A model generated the notes under the pieces. That model was not told where the DNA came from, did not search any database, and saw only the letters and a program-made list of their open reading frames with translations. Shown in pieces: positions 34,502 to 38,552 of a stretch of 38,552 bases of DNA; within the stretch, counting starts at the first letter, position 1, and every line of letters begins with the position of its first letter. The DNA comes from Bacteroidaceae bacterium. GTDB taxonomy: Bacteria; Bacteroidota; Bacteroidia; Bacteroidales; Bacteroidaceae. A program made the translations under genes and the position numbers. Location of the stretch: contig JAFXTO010000062.1 of the NCBI GenBank assembly GCA_017535725.1, positions 1-38,552 of the forward strand, written 5' to 3'.

Positions 34502-35154
34502 ATATCGATTTTGACAAGATGGGCGGTCTCGTGCCTGCCATCATCCAAGACGCCGACACACGACAGGTGCTGATGCTCGGTTATATGAACCGCGAAGCTT
34601 ACGAGAAGACCGTGGCAGAAGGCCGCGTGACGTTCTACTCCCGCACTCGCAAATGCCTCTGGACCAAGGGCGAGACAAGCGGCAACTTCCTCACCGTGGT
34701 CAGCATCAAGCTGGACTGCGACCAGGACACCCTGCTTATTCGAGTACAACCCGCAGGACCTGTATGTCATACCGGCACAGACACCTGCTGGGGAGAAACA
34801 AACACCCCGGCAGAAGGCTGTAGTTCCAGCCTGCTGTCCGATGGGAACGATTCTCCCCTCCTCTTCCTCTCCGAGCTGCAGGACTTCATCGAGAAGCGCC
34901 ACCAGGAGATGCCCGAAGGTTCCTACACCACCAGCCTCTTCCGCGACGGACTGAACCGCATGGCACAAAAGGTAGGCGAAGAGGCTTTGGAACTGGTCAT
35001 CGAAGCATGCAACGGCACCGACGAACGCATGATATATGAAGGCTCGGACATGCTTTACCACCTGCTCGTGCTATTGACATCCAAGGGATTACGCATCGAG
35101 GACATGGCACGGGAACTGATAGAGCGCCATCAGCCTGGATGGAAGAAGCATTAA
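34498..35154 (+). CDS. hisIE: Bifunctional phosphoribosyl-AMP cyclohydrolase / phosphoribosyl-ATP pyrophosphatase
   Basis: 218 residues. The N-terminal HisI part (~1-110) shows [29 protein letters not shown] and the zinc-binding cysteines around DCDQDTLL and GTDTCWG. The C-terminal HisE part (~120-218) shows the MazG-like helices with [13 protein letters not shown]. Fusion of the two is usual in Bacteroidetes. It overlaps hisF by four bases. Confidence 0.96.
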   Translation: MNIDFDKMGGLVPAIIQDADTRQVLMLGYMNREAYEKTVAEGRVTFYSRTRKCLWTKGETSGNFLTVVSIKLDCDQDTLLIRVQPAGPVCHTGTDTCWGETNTPAEGCSSSLLSDGNDSPLLFLSELQDFIEKRHQEMPEGSYTTSLFRDGLNRMAQKVGEEALELVIEACNGTDERMIYEGSDMLYHLLVLLTSKGLRIEDMARELIERHQPGWKKH

Positions 35155-35156
35155 AC

Positions 35157-35195
35157 GGTCATCGAAAAAACGTTCATCGAGAAACATGGTCATCG
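35157..35195 (+). repeat. Short repeats around the ftsE start codon
   Basis: GGTCATCG at 35157, GTTCATCG at 35172 and GGTCATCG at 35188 alternate with A-rich 7-8-mers. The last copy overlaps the start codon and codons 2-3 of ftsE. Spacing is 15 and 16 nt, so the layout resembles the octamer arrays. Confidence 0.6.
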
Positions 35196-35989
35196 AATAC
35201 AAGGAAGTTGATATCCAGCGAGACGAACAAGTGGTGCTCTACAATGTGAACCTACAGGTTCAAGAGGGCGAGTTCGTCTACCTGACAGGCGTCGTAGGCA
35301 GTGGCAAGTCTTCGCTGCTGAAAACCATCTACGGCGAACTCGACATTCCCACAGGCACCGCCGAAGTGCTGGGCTACAACCTGCGGAGCATCAAGCGCCG
35401 CAAGGTGCCCTGTCTGCGTCGCGAACTGGGCATCGTCTTTCAGGACTTCCGCCTGCTACTCGACTTCAATGTGCGTCAGAACCTGGACTTTGTGCTGAGA
35501 GCCACAGGCTGGAAGGATCGAACCCAACGCGCCAACCGCATCACGGAGGTACTGACCATCGTGGGACTGGCCGACAAGCAGGAAGCTATGCCCTACCAGC
35601 TCTCGGGCGGAGAACAACAAAGGGTGTGCATCGCACGAGCCATCCTCAACCGACCACGGCTCATCCTGGCCGACGAGGCCACGGGCAATCAGGACGCAGA
35701 GTCCGGACGACAGACCCTGCGACTCCTCCACGACCTCTCCAAGCAGGGAACAGCGGTCATCATGGCCACCCACAACACCCAGCTGCCAAAGGAATTTCCT
35801 GGAACGGTCTATGAATGCCGCGACCATCGTCTATTCCGCATCGAGGAGAATCCACAAGACTTGAAAACCGTGTCCGAAGCAGACTCACTGGATGATATCC
35901 CCGTGGCTACCGTAGCCAACAAAGCTACTGTAGAAACGGCAGACTACGAAGAAATAAATAATAACAACACACAACATATCGAAGAATGA
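35186..35989 (+). CDS. ftsE: Cell-division ABC ATPase FtsE
   Basis: 267 residues, ABC-transporter ATPase. Walker A is [11 protein letters not shown]-loop FQDFRLL, signature LSGGEQQR, Walker [13 protein letters not shown] and H-loop ATHN. Length to ~225 and motif style fit FtsE, which with FtsX controls septal peptidoglycan hydrolysis. The last ~40 residues form an extra acidic/Asn-rich tail ([13 protein letters not shown]). No ftsX is adjacent. The stop overlaps lysC by four bases, an arrangement common in Bacteroidales. Confidence 0.92.
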   Translation: MVIEYKEVDIQRDEQVVLYNVNLQVQEGEFVYLTGVVGSGKSSLLKTIYGELDIPTGTAEVLGYNLRSIKRRKVPCLRRELGIVFQDFRLLLDFNVRQNLDFVLRATGWKDRTQRANRITEVLTIVGLADKQEAMPYQLSGGEQQRVCIARAILNRPRLILADEATGNQDAESGRQTLRLLHDLSKQGTAVIMATHNTQLPKEFPGTVYECRDHRLFRIEENPQDLKTVSEADSLDDIPVATVANKATVETADYEEINNNNTQHIEE

Positions 35990-37329
35990 AAGTGCTTAAA
36001 TTCGGCGGCACGAGCGTAGGCTCTGCCCAGCGCATGCAGGATGTATGCAAGCTCATCACCAGCGACGGTGAGGCCAAGATCGTGGTCCTCTCGGCCATGA
36101 GCGGAACCACCAACACCCTTGTGGAGATTGCCGACTATCTCTACAAGAAGAATCCCGAGGGGGCCAACAATGTCATCAACCGGCTCGAACAAAGGTATCT
36201 GGCACATATCGAACAGCTATACACCACCGACGAGTGGCGACAGAAGACGGAAGCCTTCCTACAAGAAGAGTTCAACTACCTGCGCTCCTTCACCAAGATT
36301 CTCTTCACCTCCTTCGAGGAAAAGGTCATTCTTGCACAGGGCGAAATCATGTCCACGAACATGCTGAACAACTACCTGCAGGAACAGGGCGTGAAGACCA
36401 TTCTGCTCTCCGCACTCGACATGATTCGCACAGACAAGAACGCCGAACCGGACGTCAACTACATCCGCGAGAAGACACTCATGCAGCTCGAAGCCAACCC
36501 CGGCTACGAAATATATATCACCCAAGGATACATCTGCCGCAACGCCTATGGCGAGATTGACAACTTGCTGCGCGGCGGATCGGACTACACGGCATGTCTC
36601 ATCGGCGCTGCCATCAACGCTGAGGAAATCCAGATTTGGACGGACATCGATGGCATGCACAACAACGACCCGCGCATCGTGGAGGGCACAGAACCCGTGC
36701 GCCAGTTGTACTTCGAGGAAGCTGCCGAGCTCGCATACTTCGGAGCCAAGATTCTGCACCCCACCTGCATACAGCCCGCCAAGTTCGCGGGAGTGCCCGT
36801 GAGACTGCTCAACACCATGGACCCCAAGACACCTGGAACAATCATCAACAACCGCATGCACCGGGGAACCATCAAGGCGGTGGCAGCCAAGGACAATATC
36901 ATCTGCATCGGCATACAGAGCTCACGCATGTTGCTGGCCCACGGATTCCTGCGCAAAGTCTTTGAGATTTTCGAGAGCTACAAGACCAGCATCGATATGA
37001 TTGCCACGTCGGAGGTGGGTGTCAGCGTGACCATCGACAACCGCTCGCACCTCAACGAAATAACAGCCGAACTGAAGAAGTACGGCACCGTGACCGTAGA
37101 AGAAAACATGTGCATCGTATGCGTCGTCGGAGACCTGTCCACACAGAACATCGGATTCGAGACACTGGCCACCGACGCGTTGAAGCAGATTCCCGTGCGT
37201 ATGATCAGCTACGGAGGTTCGCCACACAACATCTCGTTCGTCATCGCAGAAGCCGACAAGAAGCGAACCCTGCAAGCACTGCAGTCCACCCTCTTCACCT
37301 ACAACGGCCACGTGAGGCGTCCATCCTAA
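35986..37329 (+). CDS. lysC: Aspartate kinase
   Basis: 447 residues, monofunctional aspartokinase, first step of lysine/threonine/methionine/DAP synthesis. [12 protein letters not shown], the catalytic-domain motif LLRGGSDYTACLIGAA and WTDIDGMHNNDPRI are present. Two ACT-type regulatory domains follow (~300-447), including MIATSEVGVSVTID, so feedback control by lysine is likely. It is coupled to ftsE by ATGA and followed 15 bp later by lysA. Confidence 0.96.
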   Translation: MKVLKFGGTSVGSAQRMQDVCKLITSDGEAKIVVLSAMSGTTNTLVEIADYLYKKNPEGANNVINRLEQRYLAHIEQLYTTDEWRQKTEAFLQEEFNYLRSFTKILFTSFEEKVILAQGEIMSTNMLNNYLQEQGVKTILLSALDMIRTDKNAEPDVNYIREKTLMQLEANPGYEIYITQGYICRNAYGEIDNLLRGGSDYTACLIGAAINAEEIQIWTDIDGMHNNDPRIVEGTEPVRQLYFEEAAELAYFGAKILHPTCIQPAKFAGVPVRLLNTMDPKTPGTIINNRMHRGTIKAVAAKDNIICIGIQSSRMLLAHGFLRKVFEIFESYKTSIDMIATSEVGVSVTIDNRSHLNEITAELKKYGTVTVEENMCIVCVVGDLSTQNIGFETLATDALKQIPVRMISYGGSPHNISFVIAEADKKRTLQALQSTLFTYNGHVRRPS

Positions 37330-37344
37330 TTTCTCCACAAGAAC

Positions 37345-38552
37345 ATGGCACACACAGATATCCACACAAACATGAAAACACCATTCTACCTCTACGACAC
37401 CGCACTGCTGGCTCGTACACTCAATGCCATACAGGAAGAAACCAGAGGACACGACAACTTCCACGTTCACTATGCCATCAAGGCAAACGCCAATCCTACC
37501 ATACTCCGCCAGATAGCTGCCGAAGGACTGGGCGCAGACTGCGTCAGTGGCGGTGAAATAGAAGCCGCAATGGCTGCCGGATTCCCCGCCCCGAAGATTG
37601 TATTCGCAGGCGTCGGAAAGGCAGACTGGGAAATCCGGCTGGCACTGGAGAAGGAAATCGGCATGTTTAATGTCGAGAGCATCGAGGAACTGCAGGTCAT
37701 CCATGACATCGCCACCGATATGAACAAACGGGCGCGCGTGAGCTTCAGAATCAACCCGGACGTTGGGGCACACACTCATGCACACATCACCACAGGACGT
37801 GCCGAGAACAAATTCGGCATCGACAAGGAGGATATGGTCAAGGTGATTCGGATGGCACAGCAGATGCCGCTCATCGACTTCACAGGGCTGCACTTCCACA
37901 TCGGTTCGCAGTTGCTGGTGATGGATGACTTCGAAGCCCTCTGCCTGCGCATCAACGAGCTGCAGCAGGAGCTGGAGCGCGAAGGCATCTATGCACTAAA
38001 TATCAACGTAGGTGGCGGCTTGGGCATTGACTACGAGCAACCCGACGAGCACCCCATCCCAGACTTCAAGGCCTACTTCAACGTCTTCAAGCGCGGATTA
38101 CAACTGCGCGACGGCCAGCAGCTTCACTTCGAACTCGGTCGAGCCGTGGTCGGGCAGATGGGCTCCCTCATCACCCAAGTCCTCTATGTGAAGCACGGCA
38201 AGCAGAAGCAGTTCGTCATCCTCGATGCCGGCTTCACGGAGCTCATCCGCCCCGCCTTCTACGGCGCCCACCACCACATCCAGAACCTCACCGCCCAAGG
38301 CCTCTCCCTCATCCCCTCCCTCCCCTCCCTCCCCTCTCAAAACACTTCCCCCTCTACCTCCCCCGCCTCCGGAAACACCTCCCCCGCGACCTCCCTCCCC
38401 ACTTCCCCCTCTATCTCCCCCACCTCCGAAAACACCTCCCCCGCGACCTCCCTCCCCACTTCCCCCTCTATCTCCCCCACCTCCGGAAACACCTGCCCCG
38501 CGGCCTCCCTCCCCACTTCCCCCTCTATCTCCCCCACCTCCGAAAACACCTC
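37345..38552 (+). CDS. lysA: Diaminopimelate decarboxylase, 5' part, with internal repeat insertion
   Basis: PLP-dependent enzyme making lysine from meso-DAP; the gene runs off the window. The PLP lysine is K46 in VHYAIKANANP, HIGSQ and the Gly-rich NVGGGLGIDY are present, and FELGRAVVGQMG follows. ATG 37372 is an alternative start. After RPAFYGAHHHIQNLTA, where the family normally soon reaches YDVVGPICESSD, the frame instead enters a Ser/Pro/Thr-rich tandem repeat to the window end. The reading frame is kept throughout. Whether the rest of the enzyme follows cannot be seen. Confidence 0.92.
   Translation, partial: MAHTDIHTNMKTPFYLYDTALLARTLNAIQEETRGHDNFHVHYAIKANANPTILRQIAAEGLGADCVSGGEIEAAMAAGFPAPKIVFAGVGKADWEIRLALEKEIGMFNVESIEELQVIHDIATDMNKRARVSFRINPDVGAHTHAHITTGRAENKFGIDKEDMVKVIRMAQQMPLIDFTGLHFHIGSQLLVMDDFEALCLRINELQQELEREGIYALNINVGGGLGIDYEQPDEHPIPDFKAYFNVFKRGLQLRDGQQLHFELGRAVVGQMGSLITQVLYVKHGKQKQFVILDAGFTELIRPAFYGAHHHIQNLTAQGLSLIPSLPSLPSQNTSPSTSPASGNTSPATSLPTSPSISPTSENTSPATSLPTSPSISPTSGNTCPAASLPTSPSISPTSENT
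38344..38552 (+). repeat. 57-bp minisatellite inside lysA
   Basis: Units begin at 38344, 38401, 38458 and 38515 (the last cut by the window end). Each starts ACTTCCCCCTCTA and spans 19 codons, encoding a T-S-P-S-rich 19-mer. Units differ by few bases. A CCCTCC-rich lead-in starts near 38304. Confidence 0.93.

Noticed and set aside
38344-38552. The lysA repeat as a frameshifted pseudogene
   Set aside because: The unit is 57 bp, divisible by three, and the frame stays open; what lies past the window is unknown.

Overview
The window looks like a Bacteroidales chromosome, most likely Prevotella or a close relative. Four signs point there: TAnnTTTG-type -7 promoter elements, short C-terminal tails resembling type IX secretion signals, an HU-CCDC81/SPOR protein and a DUF4738 lipoprotein, and the gene order ftsE-lysC-lysA. 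Taxonomy is inferred, not tested. No gene-free stretch exceeds 300 bp. I saw no tRNA, rRNA, CRISPR array or transposase.

Region 1 (1-18417, + strand) is a mannan/galactoglucomannan degradation locus. It holds three GH26 mannanase genes of two types, a GH5, a large multidomain surface protein, a CE1-like esterase, a full-length GH59 (galactocerebrosidase family), a GH26-CE7 fusion, a GH27-GH26 fusion and a cytoplasmic GH130. It reads as two partly duplicated blocks. In the first block the GH59 copy is a pseudogene: it has an in-frame stop and its 3' part is replaced by the tail of an AraC-type regulator. A plausible division of labour is surface endo-cleavage, periplasmic removal of acetyl, alpha-Gal and possibly beta-Gal groups, then cytoplasmic phosphorolysis. 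No SusC/SusD pair lies inside the window.

Region 2 (18418-30313, - strand) starts with a hairpin between convergent genes. It then carries an apparent operon, read right to left: DUF4738 lipoprotein, AddA-like helicase-nuclease, AddB-like nuclease, CE12/SGNH esterase and an LRR-flanked M60 metallopeptidase. A good consensus promoter lies upstream of the lipoprotein.

Region 3 (30375-38552, + strand) is mostly housekeeping. It contains an HU-CCDC81/SPOR protein, a zinc-ribbon/FHA protein, hisH-hisA-hisF-hisIE, ftsE, lysC and the 5' part of lysA.

The most unusual signals are repeats. Degenerate 8-bp-period arrays run up to the start codons of hisA, hisF and the M60 gene, with a related pattern at ftsE. 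A 34-nt hairpin repeat is shared by an intergenic spacer and, in frame, by the HU/SPOR gene. A 57-bp minisatellite sits in frame inside lysA and runs off the window. The GH59/AraC chimera and the bacterial GH59 in a mannan locus are the other main points.
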